Source: Candidatus Tachikawaea gelatinosa
GTDB lineage: Bacteria; Pseudomonadota; Gammaproteobacteria; Enterobacterales; Enterobacteriaceae
Assembly (NCBI RefSeq): GCF_000828815.1
Contig: NZ_AP014521.1
Coordinates: 528,001-592,000 of the forward strand
Direction of reading: 5' to 3'
DNA: 64,000 bases
The position numbers were made by a program, and so were the translations under genes. Shown in pieces: positions 43,948 to 53,421 of the stretch. Every line of letters begins with the position of its first letter. The stretch's first letter is position 1. The notes under the pieces were generated by a model. The model did no database searches. It worked only from the letters and a program-made list of their open reading frames with translations, and was not told where the DNA came from.

Positions 43948-44934
43948 TCATATAAAATATTTATAACACTTTTCAATGTTATAAATAAAACGATCAATCA
44001 TTCTCTTTCTTTTAAAATAACGAATTTTAATAATATTAAAATCAGATAGTTTACTTAAAATAACATCATCGCTAGTTTTTAATGAATCTACTAGACCTTT
44101 TTCAAAAGCTTGTTTTCCGAACCAATATTCACCTGTTGCTACCTCTTCCATATTTAATTGAGGACGCATTTTATAAACAAAATTTTTAAATAGCTGGTGT
44201 GTTTGTTCTAAATTTTCAACAAACTTTTTTCGATTAGAATCAGTATTCTCTCCAAACATCGTTAATGTTCTTTTATATTCACCAGCCGTATGTAATTCAA
44301 TGTCAATGTTATTTCTTTTTAAGAATCGGTGAAAGTTAGGAATTTGAGCGACAACACCAATTGAACCAATAATAGCAAAAGGAGCAGCTATTAAATTATT
44401 TGCGACACAGGCCATTAAGTATCCACCACTTGCAGCAATTTTATCAACAGTAATTATTAAATGTAGTTTATTATCACGCAATCTTTGGAGTTGTGAGGCT
44501 GCTAATCCATAACCATGTACCACCCCACCTGAACTTTCTAATCTCAACAAAACTTGATCATTTTTTTGAAAAACTGATAATATAGCCGAAATTTCTTTGC
44601 GTAAAGATTCTACTTCTTCTGCGTTTATACCTCCTCGAAAATCTAAAACATAAAGTGTTGGTTTTGGTGTTTTTTGTAAGATTTTTTTGTTTTTTTTTGT
44701 TTCTTTTTTTATTTTTTTCAAAAAAATTTTTTTTTCATAGATTTCTAATTTTGAAAGTAATAACGATTCTTTTATTTTTTGATATTCTTTATTCAATTGG
44801 ATTATTTGTAAAGTATCACTTTTTTTACGTTTACGACTTTTAGCATAAATAATCAGAGTTAATATAAATAAAATTGCTATAACTATAGTCATAGTTTTTG
44901 CAAGAAATAATCCATAATAAGAAAAAAAATTCAT
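43948..44934 (-). CDS. sohB: Inner-membrane peptidase SohB (S49)
   Basis: Serine protease of the signal-peptide-peptidase group, a multicopy suppressor of htrA in E. coli. An N-terminal membrane helix (about 8-28), a charged coiled linker (30-85), then the protease domain: LRLESSGGVVHGYGLAASQ near 130-148, the nucleophile Ser in KIAASGGYLMA near 165 and the general-base Lys in GEYKRTLTMFGEN near 218. 328 residues against 349; the C-terminal tail is shorter. It is divergent from trpE with 255 bases between. Confidence 0.94.
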   Translation of the reverse strand: MNFFSYYGLFLAKTMTIVIAILFILTLIIYAKSRKRKKSDTLQIIQLNKEYQKIKESLLLSKLEIYEKKIFLKKIKKETKKNKKILQKTPKPTLYVLDFRGGINAEEVESLRKEISAILSVFQKNDQVLLRLESSGGVVHGYGLAASQLQRLRDNKLHLIITVDKIAASGGYLMACVANNLIAAPFAIIGSIGVVAQIPNFHRFLKRNNIDIELHTAGEYKRTLTMFGENTDSNRKKFVENLEQTHQLFKNFVYKMRPQLNMEEVATGEYWFGKQAFEKGLVDSLKTSDDVILSKLSDFNIIKIRYFKRKRMIDRFIYNIEKCYKYFI

Positions 44935-45189
44935 TGAAAAAACCTTTTTGATATTAAAAATAAATGTATTTAATAACTACAAAAACAATATCATATTATA
45001 TTCATAATGTGTTTTATACAAAAAAATAAAATTTTTATTATGTAATTAAATAAATATATTTTATGAAAAATATATTTAACATATGCGTTAACTAAATTAT
45101 ATTAAATATCAATTAAAAGCTTAATATGAATCTTTATTATATTGAATAAGCATTATTAAAATTTTTATTTTATGTTTATTGGAGAAAAA

Positions 45190-46758
45190 ATGTATAAAAA
45201 ACCTACATTAAAATTAATTAAAAATCATGTAGTATATAAAAAAAACCCATCTATTTTATTTTATGAATTATGTAAAAAACGTTCGTTTACTTTATTATTA
45301 GAATCTGCTGATATTAATAAAAAAAAAGATCTAAAAAGTTTATTAATTATAGATAGCGCAATACGTATTACTGCATTGGATAATAAAGTAAGATTTAAAA
45401 TATTATCTAAGAATGGAAAGAAATTATTATCATTAATGAAAAATTTAATACCTGATATTATTAAGATTATTTTTTATAAAGATGGATATGAATTAATATT
45501 TCCTACAATTAATCATATGCAAGATGAAGATAGCAAATTAAAGTCAATATCTGTGTTTGATGCTTTAAGATTTGTTAATCAAGTAGTAAAATCTTCAAAA
45601 GAAGAAAAAATGTCTGTTTTTCTTGGAGGATTTTTTTCTTATAATTTAGTAGATCATTTTGAACCATTATTATATGTTAACTTAAAAAAAAATTGTCCAG
45701 ATTATTGTTTTTATTTAGCTGAAACTCTGCTAATTATAGATCATCGTAATAAAACTTCTATTCTACAAGCAAGTTTATTTGTACCTTCTCAATCCGAAGA
45801 AAAAAGATTAAAAAAGCGTGTAAACGAATTAACGAACATAATAGAAAAATCCAATATATCTCTATATAAAATACCTACTAAAAAAATAAAAAACATGAAA
45901 TTAAAAGCAATTCCTAATAAAGAAAATTTTTGTAGAATTATTAAAGAGATGCAAAAAGAAATTATTTTAGGAGAAGTTTTTCAAGTGGTTCCATCACAAC
46001 AATTTTACCTTCCTTGTCCTTCTTCATTAACTGCTTATAATATTTTAAAAAAAAAAAATCCTAGTCCTTACATGTTTTTTATGCAAGATAAAAGTTTTAC
46101 TCTTTTTGGTGCTTCACCAGAAAGTTCACTAAAGTTTAATTCATCTACGAGAAAAATTGAAATTTATCCTATTGCTGGTACAAGACCGCGTGGTTATTCT
46201 ATAAATGGATTTATAAATAATGATTTAGATAAACGTATTGAATTAGAAATGAGAATTGATAAAAAGGAATTATCAGAACATTTAATGCTTGTAGATTTAG
46301 CTCGTAACGATTTATCAAAGATTTGTATTCCAGGTAGTCGTTTTGTAGAAGAACTACTAAAAGTCGACCGTTATTCTTTTGTTATGCATTTAGTTTCTCG
46401 AATTGTTGGAACTTTAAGAAATGATTTAGATGTGTTACATGCATATCGTGCATGTATGAATATGGGTACTTTAACAGGAGCACCTAAAATACGTGCAATG
46501 CAATTAATCGCAGAAAAAGAAACAAAAAAGAGAGGGAGCTATGGGGGTGCTATTGGTTATTTAACTTCTATGGGTGATTTAGATACATGTATTATTATAC
46601 GTTCTGCATATGTAAAAAATGATATTGCAACTATACAAGCAGGAGCAGGTGTAGTAGTAAATTCTAATCCGGAAGATGAAACTAACGAAAGTTTAAATAA
46701 AGCTAGAGCTGTTTTATACGCTATTGCAAAAGCTCACTATTGTAAGGATACATTTTAA
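45190..46758 (+). CDS. trpE: Anthranilate synthase component I
   Basis: Makes anthranilate from chorismate with ammonia supplied by TrpG. I start it at the ATG at 45190, because TTGGAGAA is six bases ahead and MYKKPTLKLI aligns with E. coli; an ATG 18 bases upstream would place the ribosome site inside the gene. The feedback site LLLESADI near 35-42 is unchanged. Catalytic blocks include GEIFQVV-type GEVFQVVPSQQF, PSPYMFFMQ, YPIAGTRPRG, MLVDLARNDLSKI and GAPKIRAMQLIAE. 522 residues against 520. It opens the trp operon; no leader peptide with Trp codons is seen, so attenuation is absent. Confidence 0.96.
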   Translation: MYKKPTLKLIKNHVVYKKNPSILFYELCKKRSFTLLLESADINKKKDLKSLLIIDSAIRITALDNKVRFKILSKNGKKLLSLMKNLIPDIIKIIFYKDGYELIFPTINHMQDEDSKLKSISVFDALRFVNQVVKSSKEEKMSVFLGGFFSYNLVDHFEPLLYVNLKKNCPDYCFYLAETLLIIDHRNKTSILQASLFVPSQSEEKRLKKRVNELTNIIEKSNISLYKIPTKKIKNMKLKAIPNKENFCRIIKEMQKEIILGEVFQVVPSQQFYLPCPSSLTAYNILKKKNPSPYMFFMQDKSFTLFGASPESSLKFNSSTRKIEIYPIAGTRPRGYSINGFINNDLDKRIELEMRIDKKELSEHLMLVDLARNDLSKICIPGSRFVEELLKVDRYSFVMHLVSRIVGTLRNDLDVLHAYRACMNMGTLTGAPKIRAMQLIAEKETKKRGSYGGAIGYLTSMGDLDTCIIIRSAYVKNDIATIQAGAGVVVNSNPEDETNESLNKARAVLYAIAKAHYCKDTF

Positions 46759-47336
46759 TGTCTGATATATTATTAATCGATAACTTTGACTCTTTTTTAT
46801 ATAATTTAGTTGATCAATTAAAAGTTTTATCATATAGAGTATTTATTTTTCGTAATAACTTTTCTAGTACTTTTTTATTAGAAAAAATAAAATTAATGCA
46901 TAATCCAATATTAATCATTTCTGCTGGGCCAGGTGTTCCTAAAAAAGCTGGGTGTATATTAGAATTAATAAAAAAATTAAAAGGAATTATTCCAATTTTA
47001 GGAATTTGTTTAGGACATCAAGCAATTATTGAAGCTTATGGTGGTGTTATTAAACCAGCTAATGAAATTTTACACGGACAGTCTTCTTTAATCCATCATA
47101 ATGGGAAAGCAATGTTTCAGGGATTAAAAAATCCTTTATCTGTTGCACGTTATCATTCATTAGTGGGAACTAAAATTCCAAAAACACTTATTGTTAATGC
47201 TCAATATAATAATATGGTAATGGGTATTATTAATGAAAAAGATCGAGTTTGTGGCTTTCAATTTCATCCAGAATCTATATTAACAACACAAGGTGAAGAA
47301 CTATTAAAAAAAACATTAAAATGGATAGTTTTTTAA
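46758..47336 (+). CDS. trpG: Anthranilate synthase component II (glutamine amidotransferase)
   Basis: Glutaminase subunit that supplies ammonia to TrpE. The class I amidotransferase triad is complete: nucleophile Cys in GICLGHQAI near 82, His and Glu in FQFHPESI near 170. 192 residues, a free-standing protein, whereas in E. coli it is fused to TrpD. The start overlaps the trpE stop as TAATG, giving tight 1:1 coupling of the two subunits. Confidence 0.97.
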   Translation: MSDILLIDNFDSFLYNLVDQLKVLSYRVFIFRNNFSSTFLLEKIKLMHNPILIISAGPGVPKKAGCILELIKKLKGIIPILGICLGHQAIIEAYGGVIKPANEILHGQSSLIHHNGKAMFQGLKNPLSVARYHSLVGTKIPKTLIVNAQYNNMVMGIINEKDRVCGFQFHPESILTTQGEELLKKTLKWIVF

Positions 47337-47353
47337 AAAAAATGAGAAAAAAT

Positions 47354-48385
47354 ATGGAAAAAGAAATAATTTTAAAAAAAATATATAATGGAAAATTTAT
47401 TACTCAAAATGAAAGTTTTTTTTTATTTGATTGTATTATTGAAAATCAACTAAATTTAATTGAATTAACTAGCGTTATTATTGCTATGAAAGTTAGAGGT
47501 GAAACACCAGAAGAAATAACTGGAGCTGCAATAGCTATATTAAGAAAAGCAAAAAAATTTCCATCACCAAACTATGACTTCGCAGACATAGTTGGAACTG
47601 GTGGTGACTCTGGTAATAATATTAACATTTCTACTGCTAGTGCATTTGTTGCTGCAACTTGTGGTGTAAAAATAGCAAAACACGGCAATATCAGTAATAC
47701 TCGGTTGGGTTCTTTTAATCTTTTACAAAAACTTGGAATTAATATTAACATCACTGCAGAACAATCCAGATTTTTTTTAGATCATATAAATCTTTGTTTT
47801 TTATTTTCAAACAATTATCATTTTATTTTTCAAAATATTCAAAATATACGACAAACGATTAAAGTAAAAACAATTTTTAATATTTTAGGACCACTAATTA
47901 ATCCTGCAAGACCAAAATTAGGTTTAATTGGAGTTTATCATCCTTTTCTGCTTTTACCTGTTGCAAAAACTTTACAGTTATTGGGCTACAAAAGAGCTAT
48001 TGTTGTTAATAGTGGTAATATAGATAAAGTATCTTTGCATAAAATTACTCAAATAGTTGAAGTTCAAGGAGAAAAAATTTTTAGTTACCAAGTTTCACCA
48101 GAAAATTTTGGTTTACCTTTTTATTCTAGAAGTTTTTTTTATAAAAATACCGATGAACAAAATTATGAAATTTTTATTAAAATTTTGCAAGGAAAAAGTG
48201 ATAAATTCTATGAAGAACTTATAGCTATTAATGTTGCATTACTATTAAAGTTATTCAACCATGAAGACTTATATGAAAACGCAAAATGGGCTTTACAGGT
48301 TATTCGTAGCGGTGAGTCGTATAAAAAAGTTTTACAGTTAACGGAAAAAAATAATGAACAACACAATTTTAGATACAATTATTAA
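47354..48385 (+). CDS. trpD: Anthranilate phosphoribosyltransferase, with altered metal motif
   Basis: Joins anthranilate to PRPP. The PRPP loop DIVGTGGDSGNNINISTASAF is conserved, as is FNILGPLINPA. Two family motifs have changed: the KHGNR-S segment reads KHGNISNTRLGS (47678 onward), and the Asp-Glu pair that binds magnesium reads Asp-Lys (GAT AAA at 48023-48028, NIDKVSLH). The frame is open and length is normal (343 residues from this start; ATGs at 47321 and 47342 are alternatives inside or just after trpG). I chose 47354 because MEKEIILKKI matches the enteric start. It overlaps trpC by 32 bases. Confidence 0.92.
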   Translation: MEKEIILKKIYNGKFITQNESFFLFDCIIENQLNLIELTSVIIAMKVRGETPEEITGAAIAILRKAKKFPSPNYDFADIVGTGGDSGNNINISTASAFVAATCGVKIAKHGNISNTRLGSFNLLQKLGININITAEQSRFFLDHINLCFLFSNNYHFIFQNIQNIRQTIKVKTIFNILGPLINPARPKLGLIGVYHPFLLLPVAKTLQLLGYKRAIVVNSGNIDKVSLHKITQIVEVQGEKIFSYQVSPENFGLPFYSRSFFYKNTDEQNYEIFIKILQGKSDKFYEELIAINVALLLKLFNHEDLYENAKWALQVIRSGESYKKVLQLTEKNNEQHNFRYNY

Positions 48386-49721
48386 AAATAAAAAGATATG
48401 GATAAATAAAAAAAAAAAAGATGAACCTATTACTGTTTTAAAAAATTTGTTACAAAAAGCTGATAACAAATTTTATAAAACAATAACAAATACTAAAGAA
48501 ACTATTTTTATATTAGAATGTAAAAAATTTTCTCCTTTTTCAAAAAATATTTCAATACACTTTGATTTAAAAAAACTCTTACAAGAATATAAAAATTATG
48601 CTTCAGTTGTTTCTATTATAACTGATGAAGAATATTTTAAAGGAGACTTTAATTTTTTATTGATTGCAAAAAAAAAAATTTCTCAACCAATATTATGTAA
48701 AGATTTTTTTATTGATAAATATCAAATTTATTTAGCACGTTATTATCAAGCAGATGCAATTTTATTAATGTTATCAATACTAAACGATGAAGAATATATA
48801 AATTTATCAAAAATAGCACATCAACTAAAAATGGGAATATTAACAGAAGTTAGTAATCAAGATGAAGTAAACCGTGCAATGCAATTAAAAGCAAAAGTTA
48901 TTGGTATTAATAATCGTGATTTGAGAAATTTTTCTATTGATTTTAATCGTACTTATCATTTATCTGCAAATTTAATAAACAAAAACATAAAAATTATTAG
49001 CGAATCAGGAATTGCATATTATGCTGATATTAAAAAATTAAACCCATTTGTTCATGGTTTTTTAATAGGGACCAATATTGTTAAAAAAAAAAATATTAAT
49101 ATAGGAATAAAACGTATTATTTTTGGAGAAAATAAAGTTTGTGGTTTAACACGTATAGAAGATGCTAAATTTGCTTATCAATGTGGAGCAATTTATGGAG
49201 GTTTAATTTTTATAAAAGAATCAAAACGGAAAATCGATGATATCACAGCAAAAAAAATTATTAATAGTGTTCCACTACAATGGGTAGGAGTATTTTCTAA
49301 TGAATCAATTAAGAATATTTTAAATAAAGCATTACAATTAAAATTAAAAGTTATTCAACTACATGGAGAAGAAACTCAAGATTTTATTACTACTTTACGT
49401 AAAATTTTACCTAAAAAAATTAATATTTGGAAAGTATTAAAAATAAAAAATTTTTTGCCAGAAAGAAATTTTTTTCATATTGATCGATATGTTTTTGATA
49501 ATGTATATGGAGGAAGTAATAAATCATTTAATTGGTCGTTATTAAAAAATCAAAATTTAGAAAATGTATTATTAGCAGGCGGTTTAAATGCTAAAAATTG
49601 CCAAAAAGCTTCTTATTTTGGATGTTCTGGCCTTGATTTTAATTCTGGAGTAGAAATTTCTCCAGGTATTAAAGATCATCAAAAAATTAATTCTGTTTTC
49701 TATATACTTAAAAACCTATAA
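48354..49721 (+). CDS. trpC: Indole-3-glycerol-phosphate synthase / phosphoribosylanthranilate isomerase
   Basis: Bifunctional TrpC(F), two fused TIM barrels. IGPS (about 1-255): catalytic Lys in LECKK and in LCKDF, Glu in LTEVSNQ, Asn in INNRDL, Ser in ISESGIA. PRAI (about 256-455): general-base Cys in [15 protein letters not shown], the catalytic Asp in [17 protein letters not shown]. 455 residues, as in E. coli. The IGPS loop after ECKK reads FSPFSKN instead of ASPSKGV, so part of the substrate loop differs. Start ATG overlaps trpD. An A12 tract near the start is in frame. Confidence 0.95.
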   Translation: MNNTILDTIIKNKKIWINKKKKDEPITVLKNLLQKADNKFYKTITNTKETIFILECKKFSPFSKNISIHFDLKKLLQEYKNYASVVSIITDEEYFKGDFNFLLIAKKKISQPILCKDFFIDKYQIYLARYYQADAILLMLSILNDEEYINLSKIAHQLKMGILTEVSNQDEVNRAMQLKAKVIGINNRDLRNFSIDFNRTYHLSANLINKNIKIISESGIAYYADIKKLNPFVHGFLIGTNIVKKKNINIGIKRIIFGENKVCGLTRIEDAKFAYQCGAIYGGLIFIKESKRKIDDITAKKIINSVPLQWVGVFSNESIKNILNKALQLKLKVIQLHGEETQDFITTLRKILPKKINIWKVLKIKNFLPERNFFHIDRYVFDNVYGGSNKSFNWSLLKNQNLENVLLAGGLNAKNCQKASYFGCSGLDFNSGVEISPGIKDHQKINSVFYILKNL

Positions 49722-49741
49722 AACTATTTAGAAGAAAAAAA

Positions 49742-50935
49742 ATGTTACTTAATACATATTTTGGAAAATTTGGAGGAATGTTTGTCCCTCAAATCCTAAT
49801 TAACGCTTTGAAAGAATTAGAAAGATATTTTGTTCAAGTAATGCATCAGAAAAACTTTCGTCGTGATCTTAATGATTTGCTTATAAACTATGCTGGTAGA
49901 CCGACATCCTTGACTTTATGTCGTAATTTAACACAAGGCACAAAAACAAAACTTTATTTAAAAAGAGAAGATTTATTACATAGCGGAGCACATAAAATTA
50001 ATCAAGCTCTAGGTCAAGTTTTATTAGCAAAACATATGGGTAAAAAAAGAATTATTGCTGAAACAGGGGCAGGACAACATGGAGTAGCTGCTTCTATTGC
50101 TAGCACATTATTTAATATGGATTGCCGTGTTTATATGGGATTAAAAGATATAGATCGCCAATCTCAAAACGTTATGCGTATGCGTCTTTTAGGCACAGAA
50201 ATTATTCCAGTTAAAAGTGGATTAGCAACATTAAAAAGTGCTTGTAATGAGGCATTACGAGATTGGTCTAAAAACTATGAAAACTCACATTATATGATAG
50301 GTACAGCAGCAGGTCCTCATCCATATCCTACAATAGTTCGCGAATTTCAAAGAATAATAGGTAAAGAAACTAAAGAACAAATCTTAAATCGAGAAGGAAA
50401 ATTACCCAATATGATTATTGCTTGTGTTGGAGGAGGGTCTAATGCTATTGGTATATTTACCAATTTTATTGAAGAAAAACATGTAAAACTCATTGGAGTA
50501 GAACCTGCTGGAAAAGGAATAGAAAGTGGCAAACATGGTGCACCTTTAAATTGTGGAGATTTAGGAATTTATTTTGGAATGAAGTCACCTATTATGCAAA
50601 ATAATACAGGACAAATTTTAGAATCTTACTCAATTTCTGCTGGGTTAGATTTTCCATCTATAGGTCCTGAACATGCATATTTAAAAGATATTGGACGTGC
50701 AAAATATGTTGTAATAAACGATAAAGAAGCAGTTGATGCGTTTAAAAAACTTTGTAAATATGAAGGGATTTTCCCTGCTTTAGAGTCTGCTCACGCTTTA
50801 GCATATGCTTTAAAAATTATTAAAAAAAATCCAAATAAAGAACAAATAATAATTGTGAATCTTTCTGGACGTGGTGATAAAGATATTATTACTGTAAATG
50901 ATTTTTTATCTAAAAATGCAAGGAAAATTCAATGA
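49742..50935 (+). CDS. trpB: Tryptophan synthase beta chain
   Basis: PLP enzyme that condenses indole and serine. The PLP lysine lies in [16 protein letters not shown] near 78-93, the phosphate cradle is [10 protein letters not shown] near 225-234, and [16 protein letters not shown] near 291 forms the COMM-domain side. 397 residues, as in E. coli. AGAAGA precedes the ATG. It is one of the most conserved proteins in the window and overlaps trpA as ATGA. Confidence 0.98.
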   Translation: MLLNTYFGKFGGMFVPQILINALKELERYFVQVMHQKNFRRDLNDLLINYAGRPTSLTLCRNLTQGTKTKLYLKREDLLHSGAHKINQALGQVLLAKHMGKKRIIAETGAGQHGVAASIASTLFNMDCRVYMGLKDIDRQSQNVMRMRLLGTEIIPVKSGLATLKSACNEALRDWSKNYENSHYMIGTAAGPHPYPTIVREFQRIIGKETKEQILNREGKLPNMIIACVGGGSNAIGIFTNFIEEKHVKLIGVEPAGKGIESGKHGAPLNCGDLGIYFGMKSPIMQNNTGQILESYSISAGLDFPSIGPEHAYLKDIGRAKYVVINDKEAVDAFKKLCKYEGIFPALESAHALAYALKIIKKNPNKEQIIIVNLSGRGDKDIITVNDFLSKNARKIQ

Positions 50936-51747
50936 AAAGATATAATAACGTTTTTAAAAAATTATTATCAAATAATGAAGGTGCTTTTATACCATTTGTT
51001 GTTATTGGAGATCCTAGTATTGAATACACAAAAAATATTATTGATATTATTATAAACAGTGGAGCAGATGCTTTAGAGTTAGGTTTTCCATTTTCTGACC
51101 CTGTAGCAGATGGCCCGACTATTCAATCTGCAATGATGAGAGCTTTAAAATCTGGAGTTGATCAAAATTTTTGTTTTAGCTGTATTAAAGAGATTAGAAA
51201 CAAATATCCTCAGATTCCTATTGGTATATTAGTTTATGCAAATCTAGTTTTTTGTAATGGTATTGAAGAATTTTATAAAAAATGTCAAGAATCAGGTGTA
51301 GATTCTGTATTAATACCAGATCTTCCAATAGAAGAGTCATCAAATTTTTGTAAAGTTGCTAATTATTATAATATAGATGAAATTTTTATTTGTCCGCCAA
51401 ATGCAACCGATAATTTTTTAAAAAAAATATCTAAATTAGGAAGAGGTTACATATATCTAGTATCTAGATTAGGAATTACTGGTGTTGAAGATAATCAGTT
51501 ACTTTTTTTAAAAAGTTTAATTAATAAATTAAAAAAATATAATTCAGTACCTATTATACAAGGTTTTGGAATTAGTAATACTGATCAAATAAAAACTATT
51601 ATTCAATCTGGTGCAACAGGAGTAATTTCTGGATCTGTTATAATAAAAATTATAGAAGAAAATCAGTCAAACTTGACTTTGTTATGCAAAAAATTAAATT
51701 CAATTGTACGTTTGTTAAAAAATGCTACAATTAATACAATAATATAA
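50932..51747 (+). CDS. trpA: Tryptophan synthase alpha chain
   Basis: Cleaves indoleglycerol phosphate and channels indole to TrpB. The catalytic Glu and Asp are in [19 protein letters not shown] near 47-65. The phosphate-binding [26 protein letters not shown] near 212-237 closes the barrel. 271 residues against 268. The ATG overlaps the trpB stop. It ends the operon; 207 bases without a clear terminator separate it from yciC. Confidence 0.97.
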   Translation: MKRYNNVFKKLLSNNEGAFIPFVVIGDPSIEYTKNIIDIIINSGADALELGFPFSDPVADGPTIQSAMMRALKSGVDQNFCFSCIKEIRNKYPQIPIGILVYANLVFCNGIEEFYKKCQESGVDSVLIPDLPIEESSNFCKVANYYNIDEIFICPPNATDNFLKKISKLGRGYIYLVSRLGITGVEDNQLLFLKSLINKLKKYNSVPIIQGFGISNTDQIKTIIQSGATGVISGSVIIKIIEENQSNLTLLCKKLNSIVRLLKNATINTII

Positions 51748-51954
51748 AAATCTATCAATTTTAAATCTTTCATTTGATATTATGTAAATTTTATATAAAA
51801 TATAACGATTTTTTTTCATCTCTATAAAGAAAGAAATTTATTATTGTATTGAAAATATTAATAAAAATGTTTTATAGCTCATTTTTATTAAATTTATTAT
51901 AATAAACTATTTTTTTATTTAACTACTCTTAAAGTTTTTTTGCAAGGAGAAATA

Positions 51955-52695
51955 ATGGTTATTACGGCAAATATGTTGTACCGTGATACAATCTCTTTTA
52001 TAAGAAATCAATTAATTAAAATTATTTTTATTTCAATAATTTTTTCATTTTTTGTAGTATTTTTTGATTCTTTTTTACATAGTGATAAAGAAATTATTAC
52101 AACATTTATTGAAAATAAAAAAAAGTTTTCTTCTATTTTTGAATATATTAATAGTCTAACGTTAACTCAAAAATATACTTTATTATACGTATGTGTTATT
52201 AAAATTTTTTTATTTATTACAAATATTTCACTATTTGTTGGCGTTATTTTATCTGTTATCGATCTTATATCTTCTCATAGATCTTGTACATTAATAAATC
52301 TCATAAAAAAAATCAAGCCAGTTTTTTTTCAAATATTTATTCAAACTTTGATTATTAGATTACTTATTAATAGTTCTTTTGCATTTTTTATGTTACCTAG
52401 TATTTTTATTGCCATTCTTTTATCGCTATCACCTATTATTCTTTTTGCAAAGAGAATTAAATTATGGCATGCCTTTCAAGAAAGTATATCTGTTACTTGG
52501 AAAAATCTTTGGATTATAGCTCCTATAATATTATTTTCTTTTTTAATAAAAATGATTTTTTTAATATTTTTAAAAAACTTTATAGGAATAGAGCATGATT
52601 ATATATTTTCTTTTTTAATTAATTTTGTTAATAACTTATTTTATGCAATAGAGTTAATTTATTTATCTAGATTATATATGCTATTACCTAAATAA
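51955..52695 (+). CDS. yciC: Inner-membrane protein YciC (UPF0259)
   Basis: Hydrophobic protein of unknown function, about six membrane helices. The N-terminus ITANMLYRDTISFIRNQLIK and C-terminus IELIYLSRLYMLLPK align with E. coli YciC, with low similarity in between. I start it at the ATG at 51955 after a strong AGGAGA; a TTG 15 bases upstream would include that site. 246 residues against 247. It lies between trpA and yciB, as in enterics with ompW and yciEFG deleted. Confidence 0.88.
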   Translation: MVITANMLYRDTISFIRNQLIKIIFISIIFSFFVVFFDSFLHSDKEIITTFIENKKKFSSIFEYINSLTLTQKYTLLYVCVIKIFLFITNISLFVGVILSVIDLISSHRSCTLINLIKKIKPVFFQIFIQTLIIRLLINSSFAFFMLPSIFIAILLSLSPIILFAKRIKLWHAFQESISVTWKNLWIIAPIILFSFLIKMIFLIFLKNFIGIEHDYIFSFLINFVNNLFYAIELIYLSRLYMLLPK

Positions 52696-52747
52696 ATTTT
52701 AATTCTATTTTATTTATAATTTTTTCTTTTAATGTTATATAAAATAT

Positions 52748-53284
52748 ATGAAATATATAATAAACATTATACCGTTGTTTTTCTTTTTTATCTTTTATAA
52801 ATTATATGATATTTTTATTGCCTCCATAAGTATGGTAATAACTAGCGGTTTTTTGTTGTTATTTAATCGGTTTGTTTTAAAAAAAAAGCTTACTAAGATA
52901 GAAATTATTAACTTTTTTTGTCTTACATCACTATGTATTATTAGTTTATTGTTTCACAACGCTATCTTTATAAAATGGAAAGTTACAGTTATATATTTTA
53001 TATTATCGTTTGTTTTTGTCATTAATCATTGGTGGAAAAAAAAATTTTTAATAAAAAAATTTTTTGAAAAAGATTTTAAATTATCTGAAAATATTTGGAG
53101 TAAATTAAATATAGCTTGGTCTATATTTTTTTTTATTTGCGGATTAATAAATATTTATGTTACTTTTTTTTGTTCTGAAGTATTTTGGATAAATTTTAAA
53201 ATATTTGGTTTTACTTCAATAACTTTTATTTTTCTTTTATTAAATGGTATTTATATTTTTAAAAAAAATAATTTGGAAAAATAA
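52748..53284 (+). CDS. yciB: Inner-membrane septation-linked protein YciB (IspZ)
   Basis: Integral membrane protein with about five helices, which in E. coli interacts with cell elongation and division proteins and affects envelope integrity. The diagnostic C-terminal half is present: KLNIAWSIFFFICGLINIYVT near 120-140 and WINFKIFGFTSITFIF near 148. 178 residues against 179. The Shine-Dalgarno is poor. yciA, next in E. coli, is missing. Confidence 0.9.
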   Translation: MKYIINIIPLFFFFIFYKLYDIFIASISMVITSGFLLLFNRFVLKKKLTKIEIINFFCLTSLCIISLLFHNAIFIKWKVTVIYFILSFVFVINHWWKKKFLIKKFFEKDFKLSENIWSKLNIAWSIFFFICGLINIYVTFFCSEVFWINFKIFGFTSITFIFLLLNGIYIFKKNNLEK

Positions 53285-53421
53285 TTTTTTAAATTTGTTG
53301 TTATATTTATAAATTTATACATCATGAATAATTTTTTAACTATTTATTAAAATTTTTCACTACTATTTATTAATAATGAGTATAATTCATTAATTACTAC
53401 AAAAAACTAGTAACTTCTTTT

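Noticed and set aside
45064-45189. Possible trp operator (GTTAACTA near 45085) and leader peptide before trpE
   Set aside because: Only eight bases match the operator half, easily chance in AT-rich DNA. The tiny ORF MNLYYIE has no Trp codons and no attenuator hairpin follows.
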